A stretch of 64,000 nucleotides of DNA from Cohnella hashimotonis (GCF_030014955.1 NZ_JAGRPV010000001.1:2666001-2730000); one strand, 5' to 3'; positions 7,211 to 15,831 are shown, counted from the stretch's first letter. Notes: generated by a model not told the origin, from the letters alone. Made by a program: numbers and translations.

Positions 7211-8386
7211 ATGCCGTTTAAAAGGATAGCCGTCATCGTGCTCGACAGCGTCGGCATCGGCGAGCTTCCCGACGCAGCCGACTACGGCGACGCGGGCGCG
7301 CACACCTTGGGGCATATCGCGGAGGGGCCGACCGGATTATCGCTCCCGAATCTAAGACGTCTAGGCCTCGGCAATATCGCTCCGCTGAGCGACTGGCAGC
7401 CGCAGGATACCCCAAGTGCCTACTTTGGCAAAATGGCGGAGGTGTCGGTCGGCAAGGATACGATGACCGGACATTGGGAGTTGATGGGGCTGAAAATCCA
7501 GAAGCCTTTTCGGACGTTCCCGAACGGATTTCCTAGAGGGCTGATCGAGGCCTTCGAGAAGGAAACCGGACGCAGCGTCATCGGCAACAAGCCTGCTTCG
7601 GGCACGGAGATTTTGGACGAGCTTGGCGCGGAGCAAATGCGCAGCGGTTCCTGGATCGTTTACACGTCGGCGGACAGCGTGTTTCAAATCGCGGCGCACG
7701 AGGAGATCATCCCGCTCGAGGAGCTCTACGAAGCCTGCCGTATTGCCCGCAGGCTGACCAACAAGGACGAATATTCCGTTGGCCGCGTCATCGCCAGACC
7801 TTTTATCGGCAAGCCGGGCAGCTTCCAGCGCACGTCCAACAGACATGACTATGCCGTGAAGCCACCGGAGCCGACCGTGTTAAATGCGCTCAAGAAAGCG
7901 GGCAAAGAAGTGATCGCGGTCGGCAAAATTAACGATATTTTTTGCGGGGAAGGCATCACGAAGGCGATTCCGACAAAAAGCAACCGAGACGGCATCGAGA
8001 CGACGATTCGCCAATTGGAAAGTTCTTTCGAAGGTTTGCTGTTCACGAACCTCGTCGATTTCGATTCCCTCTACGGACATCGGCGCGACGTAGCCGGCTA
8101 TGCCCGTGCGCTCGAAGCGTTCGACGAAGCGCTGCCCGCGCTGCTGGAGCAACTAGGGCCCGATGACCTGATTGTCATTACTGCCGATCATGGCAACGAT
8201 CCGGTTCATCCTGGAACCGACCACACTCGGGAATATGTACCGATTCTCGCGTACGGACGCTCGCTGCGGCGGCCCGGCAATCTGGGCACGCTGGCCACCT
8301 ACGCCGATCTTGCGGCGACGATCTCCGACAATTTCGGCGTTTCGAAGACAGCGCACGGCACCAGCTTTCTGGACAAGCTGATTTAA
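7211..8386 (+). CDS. deoB: Phosphopentomutase
   Basis: A 391-aa member of the alkaline phosphatase superfamily that interconverts ribose or deoxyribose 1-phosphate and 5-phosphate in nucleoside salvage. The N-terminal metal/nucleophile region reads VLDSVGIGELPDA. The GKDTMTGHWE motif follows at about residue 80, and the C-terminal metal ligands are in TADHGNDP and GTDHTRE. Length is typical. It is followed 32 bases later by punA and then pdp, so the whole nucleoside phosphorolysis set lies together, as in the drm-pupG locus of Bacillus. Confidence 0.97.
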   Translation: MPFKRIAVIVLDSVGIGELPDAADYGDAGAHTLGHIAEGPTGLSLPNLRRLGLGNIAPLSDWQPQDTPSAYFGKMAEVSVGKDTMTGHWELMGLKIQKPFRTFPNGFPRGLIEAFEKETGRSVIGNKPASGTEILDELGAEQMRSGSWIVYTSADSVFQIAAHEEIIPLEELYEACRIARRLTNKDEYSVGRVIARPFIGKPGSFQRTSNRHDYAVKPPEPTVLNALKKAGKEVIAVGKINDIFCGEGITKAIPTKSNRDGIETTIRQLESSFEGLLFTNLVDFDSLYGHRRDVAGYARALEAFDEALPALLEQLGPDDLIVITADHGNDPVHPGTDHTREYVPILAYGRSLRRPGNLGTLATYADLAATISDNFGVSKTAHGTSFLDKLI

Positions 8387-8418
8387 CCTTTTAATTCAAG
8401 TCTAAGGAGCGGATTCCC

Positions 8419-9243
8419 TTGGTCTATCCAACCATCAACATCATTGAAGAAGCTGCGGCCTATATTTCCGAGCGCACGAATTTGCGTCCGGAAGTCGGTC
8501 TTATTCTCGGATCCGGGCTCGGTGTCATCGGCGACGATATGGAGCAGGCCGTGACGATTCCGTACGCCGATATTCCGCATTTCCCCATTTCGACGGTCGA
8601 AGGACACGCAGGCGAGCTCATCGTCGGGCGGCTGCAAGGGCGTCCTGTAGCGTTGATGCGCGGGCGCTTCCATATGTACGAGGGTTACGAGCCTGAGCGC
8701 ACGGCATTGCCGGTACGCGTAATGAAGATGCTGGGCATCAAGACGCTGTTCGTGACAAACGCGGCTGGCGGGGTGAATTTGGACTACGAGCCGGGAAATC
8801 TGATGCTCATTTCCGATCACCTGAATCTGACGGGACGCAACCCGCTGGTCGGTCCGAACGACAACGCGCTCGGCGTCCGTTTTCCCGATATGTCCGATGC
8901 CTATACGCGCAGACTGCGTCAAATCGCCAAAGAGACGGCTGCCGAACTGGGAATACCCGTGCGTGAAGGCGTGTATGCCGGCCTGCTCGGACCGAATTAC
9001 GAGACCCCGTCCGAGATACGGATGCTCAGGGTCATCGGAGCCGATGCCGTCGGCATGTCGACCGTTTCCGAGGTTCTGGTCGCCCGTCACTCGGGGCTCG
9101 AGGTAATCGGCATCTCCTGTATCAGCAATATGGCAGCCGGCATTCTCGATCAGCCGTTGTCCCACGAAGAAGTCATGGAGACGACGGAGCGCGTCAAGCA
9201 GCAATTTATCCGGCTCGTACTGGCTTTGCTTCCAAAGCTATAA
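8419..9243 (+). CDS. punA: Purine nucleoside phosphorylase
   Basis: A 274-aa trimeric-type purine nucleoside phosphorylase, which splits (deoxy)guanosine and inosine with phosphate. Visible motifs are the phosphate-binding LGSGLG near residue 30, [10 protein letters not shown] around 85, and TNAAGGVN around 112; [11 protein letters not shown] and GMSTVSEV supply base-binding residues. Translation starts at TTG 8419, preceded by TAAGGAGCGG; no ATG lies in a suitable place. The product feeds ribose 1-phosphate to DeoB, encoded just upstream. Confidence 0.96.
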   Translation: MVYPTINIIEEAAAYISERTNLRPEVGLILGSGLGVIGDDMEQAVTIPYADIPHFPISTVEGHAGELIVGRLQGRPVALMRGRFHMYEGYEPERTALPVRVMKMLGIKTLFVTNAAGGVNLDYEPGNLMLISDHLNLTGRNPLVGPNDNALGVRFPDMSDAYTRRLRQIAKETAAELGIPVREGVYAGLLGPNYETPSEIRMLRVIGADAVGMSTVSEVLVARHSGLEVIGISCISNMAAGILDQPLSHEEVMETTERVKQQFIRLVLALLPKL

Positions 9244-9278
9244 CCGAAGGCAACCCTGTTAAGGAGGACGCTGCGACC

Positions 9279-10586
9279 ATGAGAGCCGTAGACATCATAC
9301 GCAAAAAACGGTTTGGCGGCGAACTGACCGAGCAAGAGATCGGCTTTTTGATCAAGGGCCTTGTAGACGGCGCGATACCCGATTATCAAATCTCCGCTTG
9401 GGCCATGGCGGTATGCTATATGGGGATGACGGATAAAGAAACCGCCGCGTTGACACTTGCGATGGCAAACTCGGGAGATACCGTGGATCTGTCGTCGATC
9501 GCCGGCGTCAAAGTGGACAAGCACAGTACGGGTGGCGTGGGCGACAAGACGACTTTGATCGTAGCCCCTCTTGTCGCGGCTTGCGGCGTTCCTGTCGCAA
9601 AAATGAGCGGCAGAGGTCTCGGGCATACGGGCGGTACGATCGATAAGCTCGAATCGATCCCGGGTTTCCGAACGGAACTCAGCCGCGACGACTTTTTCGC
9701 GCAGGTGGAAGACATTGGCGTCGCCGTCATCGGACAAAGCGGCAACATCGCTCCCGCAGACAAGAAGCTGTACGCGCTTCGCGACGTTACTGCTACGGTC
9801 GAGTCTATCCCGCTTATCGCCAGCTCGGTCATGAGCAAAAAAATCGCAGCCGGCGCGGATGCGATATTGCTGGACGTCAAAACGGGCGATGGCGCGTTCA
9901 TGAAAACGCCTGAAGATGCCGCAAAGCTTGCCGCCGCCATGGTCGCCATCGGCAATCAGGTCGGACGGCAAACCGTAGCGGTCATCAGCGACATGGACCA
10001 GCCGCTCGGCCGCACGATCGGCAACGCGCTTGAAGTTCGCGAGGCGATCGAGGTGCTGCGGGGCGAAGGTCCCGAAGACCTGCGTGAAGTCTCGCTCGTG
10101 TTAGCCAGCCACATGCTTGTCCTGGGCGGAATTGCAGGCGACACCGACGCAGCGCGCCGAATGCTGGAAACGGCCATCTCTTCCGGCGAAGCGCTGCGCA
10201 AGTTCGCTGCCTTTGTAACGGCGCAAGGCGGAGATCCCGCCGTCACCGAGGATTTATCGAGACTGCCCCAAGCGCCGCTACGTGTGCCCGTATCATCCGC
10301 TGAGGCAGGCTATGTGCTGGGCATTGAAGCCGAAGCGATCGGCCTGGCGGCCATGACGCTGGGCGCTGGTCGCGCGACCAAAGACGACGAGATCGATTAC
10401 GCCGTCGGGATCGAACTCGCGGCCAAGCCGGGCGACTTCGTTCGCGAGGGGGACCTGCTAGCGACGCTCTACGTGCGCGCTGACGACATGCGGGCTGAGA
10501 GCGCCGTTCAATCCGTTCGAGCCGCCTACAGGCTTGGCGTGGAGCAAGGCGAGCCTAGGCCGTTGCTTCATGGGATCGTACAATGA
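9279..10586 (+). CDS. pdp: Pyrimidine-nucleoside phosphorylase
   Basis: A 435-aa thymidine/uridine phosphorylase of glycosyltransferase family 3. It has an N-terminal helical domain (1-70), the phosphate-binding [11 protein letters not shown] segment near residue 81, and [16 protein letters not shown] around 110. A C-terminal barrel-sandwich domain carries the metal-like KTGDGAFM segment. It phosphorolyses pyrimidine nucleosides to base and pentose 1-phosphate, completing the deoB-punA-pdp salvage operon. The start is ATG 9279 after AAGGAGGACG. A strong terminator follows. Confidence 0.96.
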   Translation: MRAVDIIRKKRFGGELTEQEIGFLIKGLVDGAIPDYQISAWAMAVCYMGMTDKETAALTLAMANSGDTVDLSSIAGVKVDKHSTGGVGDKTTLIVAPLVAACGVPVAKMSGRGLGHTGGTIDKLESIPGFRTELSRDDFFAQVEDIGVAVIGQSGNIAPADKKLYALRDVTATVESIPLIASSVMSKKIAAGADAILLDVKTGDGAFMKTPEDAAKLAAAMVAIGNQVGRQTVAVISDMDQPLGRTIGNALEVREAIEVLRGEGPEDLREVSLVLASHMLVLGGIAGDTDAARRMLETAISSGEALRKFAAFVTAQGGDPAVTEDLSRLPQAPLRVPVSSAEAGYVLGIEAEAIGLAAMTLGAGRATKDDEIDYAVGIELAAKPGDFVREGDLLATLYVRADDMRAESAVQSVRAAYRLGVEQGEPRPLLHGIVQ

Positions 10587-10610
10587 CGCTCCGTGTTCGC
10601 TAGCTCGAGA

Positions 10611-10640
10611 ATACCTCTTCCGTTGGAAGGGGTATTTTTT
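10611..10640 (+). terminator. Intrinsic terminator of the deoB-punA-pdp operon
   Basis: AATACCTCTTCC pairs with GGAAGGGGTATT (one G-U pair) around a three-base loop, followed by TTTTTTAT. Confidence 0.85.
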
Positions 10641-10686
10641 ATGGAAATAAATGGTTCGTCCATAGGGGGGATAGCGTCTCAAAATG

Positions 10687-10713
10687 CGTTTCAGGGCTTA
10701 TTCCACTCGCTCA
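10687..10713 (-). repeat. Left 27-bp repeat unit
   Basis: The unit begins CGTTTCAGGGCTTATT and ends TCGCTCA. It is the reverse complement of the units beyond the transposase gene apart from four mismatches, so it behaves as a terminal inverted repeat. Confidence 0.7.
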
Positions 10714-10733
10714 GCAAAGCTCTTTGGAAGCGG

Positions 10734-10763
10734 TTGACAGACACAATGCAAGTGATGTAAAAT
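10734..10763 (+). promoter_or_regulatory. Promoter of the transposase-like gene
   Basis: TTGACA at 10734-10739 and TAAAAT at 10758-10763 with an 18-base spacer. It is followed directly by a palindrome that would overlap the transcription start. Confidence 0.65.
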
Positions 10764-10779
10764 GGGAACATAAGTTCCC
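10764..10779. promoter_or_regulatory. LexA/SOS-box-like palindrome
   Basis: GGGAACATAAGTTCCC is a perfect six-base inverted repeat around ATAA. It contains GAAC-N4-GTTC, the core of the Gram-positive LexA (DinR) box, and lies between the -10 and the start codon. It could equally be a short mRNA hairpin or the site of another repressor. Confidence 0.4.
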
Positions 10780-10784
10780 GTTTT

Positions 10785-11675
10785 ATGCGAGGTGCTGATG
10801 TGCTAGTGACCATTTTTCCAGACGGCCCGTGGGAGTCGTGGACCGAAGAACAGTGTATGGAAGCCCTTCGCCAAGCGCGTTGGCCGAATGGATTTCGCTG
10901 TCCGATTTGTCGCTATCCGCACTGTTCCGTGATCAGAACCCGAAGGTATCCTTTATATGCTTGTTCCTCATGCCGTCATCAAACCTCGGTGACAGCCGGA
11001 ACCGTCATGCACGGGACGCGCACGCCGTTGCGTCTTTGGTTCCGAGCCATGCAGTGGCTTGGAGAGGAAACGACTTCGGTCGAGCTGGCCGAGATTTTAG
11101 GCGTGACATACAAGACCGCCTGGTTGATCGGACACAAGCTGCGGGACGCATTGTCTCCAGAGGCCGATGAGCAAAAGTTGCGCGGATCTGTCGCGGTAAC
11201 GGGCGGCATATATGGATGGCGTTGTTTCTCAAGCCTCGTCAATGAACCGACGGATCAACCCATTGTGATCGGAGCCGAGATAGACGGAGAGGACATTTTA
11301 GCCGTCAAGATGGTTCAAATGGATCTGCGTTTGGCAGGTCAATCGCGGTTGTTGACGCGGTATGTTTACGATGTTTTTTCAGAGCATCATGTAGAAGCCG
11401 ATTTTAAAACGGTGAAAACTTTCGCCTACCGCGGGATGAAGAGCCATAAGCCATTATCTGCGGTCTTAATGCATGCCATGCGTTGGTTCGATCACACTCT
11501 CCAAGGTTTAGGGCCGAAGCACCTTCAGGCTTATTTAATTCACCAATCGTTTGTTTACAATTTCTCTGGCAGTAGACTGCTGATGATGAATCACCTATTG
11601 CTTGCATGCAGTTCGATAAAATGCGTTACATATCGTGAATTGACGCGACGAAAGCGTCTACACAGAGCGGCGTAG
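10785..11675 (+). CDS. IS1595/ISXO2-like transposase, catalytic triad not recognisable
   Basis: A 296-aa protein. Residues about 15-75 form the N-terminal zinc ribbon typical of IS1595 transposases (CPIC and CSSC pairs), followed by the helix-turn-helix-like region ending GVTYKTAWLIGHKLR. The C-terminal half aligns loosely with the DDE domain; for example KHLQAYL near the end recalls the family's terminal motif. The usual first acidic pair and the final Asn/Glu residues cannot be found: the first site reads VAVTGGIYG and the last region lacks the acidic residue and the FNRR. Translation may start at ATG 10785 or at GTG 10800, which has GAGGTG just upstream. It is probably inactive, domesticated or a diverged subgroup. 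Confidence 0.7.
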   Translation: MRGADVLVTIFPDGPWESWTEEQCMEALRQARWPNGFRCPICRYPHCSVIRTRRYPLYACSSCRHQTSVTAGTVMHGTRTPLRLWFRAMQWLGEETTSVELAEILGVTYKTAWLIGHKLRDALSPEADEQKLRGSVAVTGGIYGWRCFSSLVNEPTDQPIVIGAEIDGEDILAVKMVQMDLRLAGQSRLLTRYVYDVFSEHHVEADFKTVKTFAYRGMKSHKPLSAVLMHAMRWFDHTLQGLGPKHLQAYLIHQSFVYNFSGSRLLMMNHLLLACSSIKCVTYRELTRRKRLHRAA

Positions 11676-11795
11676 AGGCGATAACCTGTCGTGCCCAAAT
11701 AAGTAAATTGCTGCTGGTTATTACTGAAGCATATCTTCGTTAGGAAATAATATGGCGATTAGAATGGCTCAAATTTGTCAACTATGCGTTCTTAC

Positions 11796-11822
11796 TGAGC
11801 GAAGGGGATAAGCCCGGAAACG
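11796..11822 (+). repeat. Right 27-bp repeat unit, copy 1
   Basis: Begins TGAGCGAAGGGGATAAG and ends GGAAACG. It is identical to the copy at 11867-11893 and inverted relative to the unit left of the transposase gene. Confidence 0.8.
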
Positions 11823-11830
11823 TAGCTTGT

Positions 11831-11849
11831 TGAGCGAAAGGGATGAGCC
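11831..11849 (+). repeat. Decayed repeat unit between the two right-hand copies
   Basis: TGAGCGAAAGGGATGAGCC matches the first 19 bases of the 27-bp unit with two changes; the second part has diverged. Confidence 0.6.
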
Positions 11850-11866
11850 ATAGCCCATAACGAGGA

Positions 11867-11893
11867 TGAGCGAAGGGGATAAGCCCGGAAACG
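11867..11893 (+). repeat. Right 27-bp repeat unit, copy 2
   Basis: Exact second copy of the 11796-11822 unit, starting 71 bases further on. Confidence 0.8.
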
Positions 11894-11912
11894 CGAAATA
11901 AGAGGTTATATA

Positions 11913-11942
11913 GTACAGGGCCCACCAATTAATACCATATTA
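11913..11942 (+). promoter_or_regulatory. Candidate sigma-F promoter of dacF
   Basis: GTACA at 11913-11917 (four of five to GHATR) and CATATTA at 11936-11942 (full match to CATWHTA) are 18 bases apart. DacF is transcribed by sigma-F in B. subtilis. The promoter lies just right of the repeat array, so the insertion appears to have left it intact. Confidence 0.5.
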
Positions 11943-12089
11943 TCCGCTTTTGGTTGCTCTCCGCCTTCCCTAACGACCTTCAGAGAATCGCCCCACAACT
12001 TGGAATATGATGCAGATGCTGCGGGCACACTAGTTCTCAAGACGAATCCAGGACGGCAACTTGGCCGGCCGGCAGGAGGGACATCATTC

Positions 12090-13307
12090 TTGAGCCACCA
12101 GCAACATAAACATCACAGACGTCCTTGGGGACGTGCGTTGACGCTTAGCATCGCGGCTTCGCTGCTGCTTCCCGCATCGGCTTGGGCGAAGGAAAGCGCC
12201 GCACAGCGATCCGGCGGACCGCAGACGGATCTTGCAGCGAACGCACGTTCAGCCGTGTTGATGGACGCGGACAGCGGTACCGTCGTCTACGAGAAAAACA
12301 GCCACTCTGCGCTGCCTCCGGCGAGCATCACTAAAATTATGACGATGCTGCTTGTCATGGAGGCGATCGACGACGATCGTATCAAGTTGACGGACCAGGT
12401 GTCGACCAGCGAATACGCGGCGTCGATGGGCGGTTCGCAAATTTTTCTTGAGCCGGGCGAGCAAATGACGGTCAACGATATGCTGAAGGGCGTAGCGATG
12501 GCCTCCGGCAACGATGCTTCGGTGGCGCTGGCCGAGAAACTGGCCGGGAGCGAAGAAGAGTTTGTGAAAATGATGAACAAACGCGCGGAAGAGCTCGGCA
12601 TGAAGGAAACGCGGTTCGCGAATTGCAACGGTCTGCCGGCAGCGGGCCATGTATCTTCCGCACACGATATCGCGGTGATGTCGAGAGAGCTGCTGAAGCA
12701 TCCCGAGATTACCAAGTACACGGGCGCTTACCAGGACTACCTTCGTAAAGACAAGGAAAAGCCGTTTTGGCTCGTCAATACGAACAAGCTCGTGCGTTTT
12801 TATCCGGGGGCGGACGGTTTGAAAACCGGGTTTACGAGCGAAGCGAAGTTCTGCTTGTCGGCCACGGCGAAGCGGGACAATCTCCGGATGATCGTCGTCG
12901 TGATGGGAGAGCCCAACACGAAGACGCGCAACGCGGAGGTTTCGAAGCTGCTGGATTATGCTTTTTCGCAATATTCGAACGTTCAGATCTATAAGGCCGG
13001 CGATCCGATCGGCAAGCTAAAGATCGAAAAAGGCGAATCTGCCGAACTGCCGCTGACGGCCAAGCATTCGTACAGCGTGCTCGTGCGAAAGGGCGAGGGC
13101 GGCAAAGAAATCCGGCACGAGCTGGCGCTTCAGGATAAGGTTACGGCGCCTGTTACCGCTGGCCAGCAGGTCGGCAAGCTGATCGTGTACCGTGGTAACG
13201 AAGTGATCGCGGAGTTCCCGATCGAAGCGCCGCAGCATGTGGACAAGGCTGGATATTGGACGCTGCTCAAGCGTTCTACGGGCAAGCTGTTTTTAGGCGA
13301 GAAATGA
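12090..13307 (+). CDS. dacF: D-alanyl-D-alanine carboxypeptidase DacF
   Basis: A 405-aa low-molecular-weight penicillin-binding protein that trims the terminal D-Ala of peptidoglycan stem peptides; in Bacillus DacF acts in the forespore to set spore cortex cross-linking. I chose TTG 12090, which follows GCAGGAGGG and yields a signal peptide (basic residues, hydrophobic core ending ASAWA). The upstream ATG at 12000 would bury this signal. Active-site motifs are Ser79-x-x-Lys82 (ASITK), Ser139-Gly-Asn141 and Lys245-Thr-Gly. The C-terminal beta domain (about 275-370) is present. Located directly before spoIIA as in Bacillus. Confidence 0.93.
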   Translation: MSHQQHKHHRRPWGRALTLSIAASLLLPASAWAKESAAQRSGGPQTDLAANARSAVLMDADSGTVVYEKNSHSALPPASITKIMTMLLVMEAIDDDRIKLTDQVSTSEYAASMGGSQIFLEPGEQMTVNDMLKGVAMASGNDASVALAEKLAGSEEEFVKMMNKRAEELGMKETRFANCNGLPAAGHVSSAHDIAVMSRELLKHPEITKYTGAYQDYLRKDKEKPFWLVNTNKLVRFYPGADGLKTGFTSEAKFCLSATAKRDNLRMIVVVMGEPNTKTRNAEVSKLLDYAFSQYSNVQIYKAGDPIGKLKIEKGESAELPLTAKHSYSVLVRKGEGGKEIRHELALQDKVTAPVTAGQQVGKLIVYRGNEVIAEFPIEAPQHVDKAGYWTLLKRSTGKLFLGEK

Positions 13308-13311
13308 GCTT

Positions 13312-13358
13312 ACGCAAGGCGGCGGGACGAAAAATCGTCTCCGCTGCTTTGCGTATTT
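13312..13358 (+). terminator. Hairpin after dacF
   Basis: ACGCAAGGC at the left pairs with the GCTTTGCGT side, with inner GACG/CGTC closing the loop, followed by ATTTTG. It likely attenuates rather than fully blocks read-through into spoIIAA. Confidence 0.65.
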
Positions 13359-13398
13359 TGTCGTCTTTTTGCAGGCTTCTTCTAGTTTTGTCGGAGAG

Positions 13399-13426
13399 CA
13401 GGAATGAGGAAGCGGCTCGTAGAAAG
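13399..13426 (+). promoter_or_regulatory. Candidate sigma-H promoter of the spoIIA operon
   Basis: GCAGGAATG at 13399-13407 fits the -35 RnAGGAwWW, and GTAGAAA at 13420-13426 fits six of seven positions of RnnGAAT, 12 bases apart. The spoIIA operon is sigma-H dependent in Bacillus. Confidence 0.5.
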
Positions 13427-13472
13427 ATATGCATCTACCATAAACTTGAAGGCGCATGAGAGGAGAATCGAA

Positions 13473-13826
13473 ATGAGTTTGCAGGTGGAACTGGAGCAGC
13501 AGCGCAATGTGCTCATCGTTCGCTTGAGAGGGGAATTGGACCATCATACGGCGGATATCGTTCGCTTCAAGATGGAGGATGCGATACTGCGCGGCAGGTG
13601 CGACCATGTAGTGCTCAGTCTGAGAGACCTGCAATTCATGGACAGCTCGGGACTCGGCGTCGTCCTTGGGCGCTACAAGCTTGTGAAAGGGCGTGGCGGC
13701 CGGATGGTCGTCTGCGATGCGCACGACAACGTCAAACGGCTGTTCGAGCTGTCAGGCTTATTCAAGATTCTATCGTTCTATGACAATGAACGCTCGGCGC
13801 TGGCCGGTCTGGAGGTCGTATCATGA
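13473..13826 (+). CDS. spoIIAA: Anti-sigma-F factor antagonist
   Basis: A 117-aa STAS-domain protein, exactly the B. subtilis length. The phosphorylated serine is Ser58 in FMDSSGLG. Unphosphorylated SpoIIAA binds SpoIIAB and frees sigma-F in the forespore; SpoIIE dephosphorylates it. The start is ATG 13473 after AGAGGAG; an in-frame ATG at 13404 lies in the promoter region and is unlikely. The stop overlaps the spoIIAB start as ATGA. Confidence 0.97.
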   Translation: MSLQVELEQQRNVLIVRLRGELDHHTADIVRFKMEDAILRGRCDHVVLSLRDLQFMDSSGLGVVLGRYKLVKGRGGRMVVCDAHDNVKRLFELSGLFKILSFYDNERSALAGLEVVS

Positions 13827-14269
13827 GTATCGACAACCATATGAAACTCTCCTTTGCCGCAAGATCGGAAAACGAAGCTTTTGCGCGGGTTGCAGTCGCC
13901 GCCTTCGTGTCGCAGCTTGATCCTACGATGGATCAGATCAACGATATTAAAACGGTCGTATCCGAGGCGGTCACCAACTCGATTATCCACGGCTATGACA
14001 ACGATCCTGCCGGAATCGTCCATCTTGAGGTAGAGATCGCCGGCGATACGATCTCGATTCTGATCAGAGACGAAGGCAGAGGCATTGAAGATCTCGATAT
14101 CGCGCGTCAGCCGTTGTTCACCTCTAGGCCTGAGCTGGAACGCTCGGGCATGGGCTTCACGATCATGGAAAACTTCATGGATGAATTCGAGGCGACAAGC
14201 GCGCCTCGCCAAGGGACGAGCCTCAAAATGAAGAAGCGCATCGAGTCTAAAAAAGCATTGTTCAACTAA
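13823..14269 (+). CDS. spoIIAB: Anti-sigma-F factor and serine kinase
   Basis: A 148-aa GHKL-fold kinase. The N-box region reads [13 protein letters not shown], followed by the G1 box DEGRGIED and the G2-type GMGFTIM segment. SpoIIAB holds sigma-F inactive and phosphorylates SpoIIAA. It overlaps spoIIAA by four bases, indicating coupled translation that keeps the partner proteins in balance, and is followed 22 bases later by sigF. Confidence 0.97.
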   Translation: MSIDNHMKLSFAARSENEAFARVAVAAFVSQLDPTMDQINDIKTVVSEAVTNSIIHGYDNDPAGIVHLEVEIAGDTISILIRDEGRGIEDLDIARQPLFTSRPELERSGMGFTIMENFMDEFEATSAPRQGTSLKMKKRIESKKALFN

Positions 14270-14291
14270 TACCGCGGCAGGGGTTGGGGGC

Positions 14292-15050
14292 ATGGATATC
14301 GAATGGAAACGATCTTCGCCGCCGGGTTATCTTGAAGATGCGGAGGTCAAAAGGCTCATTGCGCTAAGTCAATCGGGCGATTCTTCAGCTCGCGACACGT
14401 TGGTGTCGAGCAATATCAGACTCGTCTGGTCCGTTGTACAGCGCTTTGCAGGCCGCGGGTACGACCCGGACGATTTATTCCAGATCGGATGCATTGGGCT
14501 GCTGAAGTCGGTGGATAAGTTCGATCTCTCCTACGAGGTCAAGTTTTCTACTTATGCGGTGCCGATGATTATCGGCGAGATCCAGCGTTTCTTGCGGGAT
14601 GACGGTACGCTGAAGGTCAGCCGATCGCTCAAGGAAATGGCGGGAAAGGTGCGGAAAACGAAGGACGAGCTGTCCAAGGTGCTCGGAAGACAGCCGACCA
14701 TCGGCGAGGTCGCCGAACGCCTTGGCGTTACGCCCGAAGAAATCGTGTTTGCGCAAGAGGCGAACAAGCCGCCAACTTCGATTCACGAGACCGTCTTTGA
14801 AAACGACGGAGATCCCATAACGCTGATGGACCAAATTTCCGACGACGCGCAAGAGAAGTGGTTTGACAAGCTTGCCTTGACACAGGCCATTCAAGCGTTG
14901 TCGGAACGAGAGCGACTGATCGTGTACTTGCGATATTTCCGCGATCAGACGCAGTCCGAGGTCGCCGGCCGGCTTGGCATTTCACAAGTACAGGTCAGCC
15001 GGCTCGAGAAAAAAATATTGCAAAGCATCAAAGAACAAATTGCGCAATAA
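14292..15050 (+). CDS. sigF: RNA polymerase sigma-F factor
   Basis: A 252-aa sigma-70 family factor with region 2 (DLFQIGCIGLLKSVDKFD, then YAVPMIIGEIQRFLRDDG), region 3 (LGRQPTIGEVAERLG) and region 4 (LRYFRDQTQSEVAGRLGISQ). It directs the first forespore-specific transcription. The gene closes the spoIIAA-spoIIAB-sigF operon, starts after GGGGTTGGGGGC, and is followed by a terminator. Confidence 0.97.
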   Translation: MDIEWKRSSPPGYLEDAEVKRLIALSQSGDSSARDTLVSSNIRLVWSVVQRFAGRGYDPDDLFQIGCIGLLKSVDKFDLSYEVKFSTYAVPMIIGEIQRFLRDDGTLKVSRSLKEMAGKVRKTKDELSKVLGRQPTIGEVAERLGVTPEEIVFAQEANKPPTSIHETVFENDGDPITLMDQISDDAQEKWFDKLALTQAIQALSERERLIVYLRYFRDQTQSEVAGRLGISQVQVSRLEKKILQSIKEQIAQ

Positions 15051-15090
15051 ACGAGCGATTTAAAAATGCGTAAATGAAATTTCAAGCCAG

Positions 15091-15127
15091 GACCGTGTGC
15101 CCGTATTTTCGGGCGGCACGGTCTTTT
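15091..15127 (+). terminator. Intrinsic terminator of the spoIIA operon
   Basis: GACCGTG and GCCCG on the left pair with CGGGC and GCACGGTC on the right with a small bulge, followed by TTTTT. Confidence 0.8.
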
Positions 15128-15139
15128 TGCATGGGATGC

Positions 15140-15169
15140 GGATGGGATGCCTGGCGTTGCTTCATACTA
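15140..15169 (+). promoter_or_regulatory. Candidate sigma-G promoter of the spoVA operon
   Basis: GGATG at 15140-15144 (four of five to GHATR) and a perfect CATACTA at 15163-15169, 18 bases apart. SpoVA genes are sigma-G dependent in Bacillus, and the ribosome site of spoVAA follows shortly. Confidence 0.6.
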
Positions 15170-15198
15170 CATGGAAACGATCGCTGGAGGTGCGGCGG

Positions 15199-15831
15199 TT
15201 GAAGGCTGGTATCGTATATTTGCGCTTGCGAAGGCGAGTCGACGTGAAGCCCGGCGCGCTTATCAAGCTGGGAGACATCGCGTCTATCGAGACCGATATC
15301 CGTTACGAAGATCGGATTCGGGATTTGATCGTCTGGAAAATGCGCCCTGAAGACGGCAATTTGCTGATGATCGACATGCTTCAGATTGTGCGCTTGATTC
15401 GTCGCTTCGATCCCGACCTGACGGTCGAAACGTTCGGGGAACCCCATGTATTGCTTGAAACGACGCCGGAGGGCAAGGTCAAGCCGAGATATTCGCTGCT
15501 TGTCGGCGCTTGGCTGCTCCTGTTTTTCGGGTCGGGCATGGCCATTATGAACTTTCATGCGGACGTGGACATGCCGGTCGTCCAGCGGCGTATTATCGAG
15601 CTGCTGACGGGCCATCCCGACCGTCACGCATTGTTGTTCGAAGTTCCGTATTCGCTCGGCGTCGGGCTTGGCATGCTCATTTTTTTCAACCGCGTCTTCC
15701 GTAAACGGCTGAACGATGAACCGAATCCGCTGGAGGTCGAGATGTTCATGTATCAGGAAAACGTGAATCACTACGTCATCACGGAGGAGTACGCCAAAGC
15801 CAGGGAGCGGGAGGCGGGGCCGGATGCGTGA
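15199..15831 (+). CDS. spoVAA: Stage V sporulation protein AA
   Basis: A 210-aa membrane protein: a soluble N-terminal domain (about 1-100, starting with an IYLRLRRR-type strand) and two hydrophobic segments (about 103-122 and 148-168). SpoVA proteins form the inner-membrane channel that moves dipicolinic acid into and out of the spore. I chose TTG 15199 because GGAGGTG at 15186-15192 is at proper distance and the product length matches Bacillus SpoVAA; earlier in-frame starts would extend over the promoter. It overlaps spoVAB by eight bases. Confidence 0.9.
   Translation: MKAGIVYLRLRRRVDVKPGALIKLGDIASIETDIRYEDRIRDLIVWKMRPEDGNLLMIDMLQIVRLIRRFDPDLTVETFGEPHVLLETTPEGKVKPRYSLLVGAWLLLFFGSGMAIMNFHADVDMPVVQRRIIELLTGHPDRHALLFEVPYSLGVGLGMLIFFNRVFRKRLNDEPNPLEVEMFMYQENVNHYVITEEYAKAREREAGPDA

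Larger units (their letters stand above)
10687..11893 (+). mobile_element. IS1595-like insertion element with 27-bp repeat units at its flanks
   Basis: The element holds one transposase-like gene. A 27-bp unit at 10687-10713 is repeated in inverted orientation at 11796-11822 (23 of 27 positions agree) and again at 11867-11893. A decayed copy lies at 11831-11849. If the first right-hand unit is the end, the element is about 1.14 kb. No 8-bp target duplication is apparent with either right end, so the true boundaries are uncertain. It separates pdp from dacF, which adjoin in related genomes except for drm/pup variation. Confidence 0.6.
11676..12089. other. Intergenic region between the transposase gene and dacF
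   Basis: 414 bases without a gene. The left part is AT-richer element DNA; 11796-11893 holds the 27-bp repeat units; 11913-11942 holds a candidate sigma-F promoter; the remainder is the long dacF leader. No RNA gene was recognised. Confidence 0.6.

Noticed and set aside
11796..11893. Possible small CRISPR array
   Set aside because: Only two exact units and one decayed copy with uneven spacing, no cas genes, and the unit also occurs inverted left of the transposase gene.
12000..12089. ATG 12000 as start of dacF
   Set aside because: It would place 30 residues before the signal peptide, and the TTG at 12090 has a good ribosome site.
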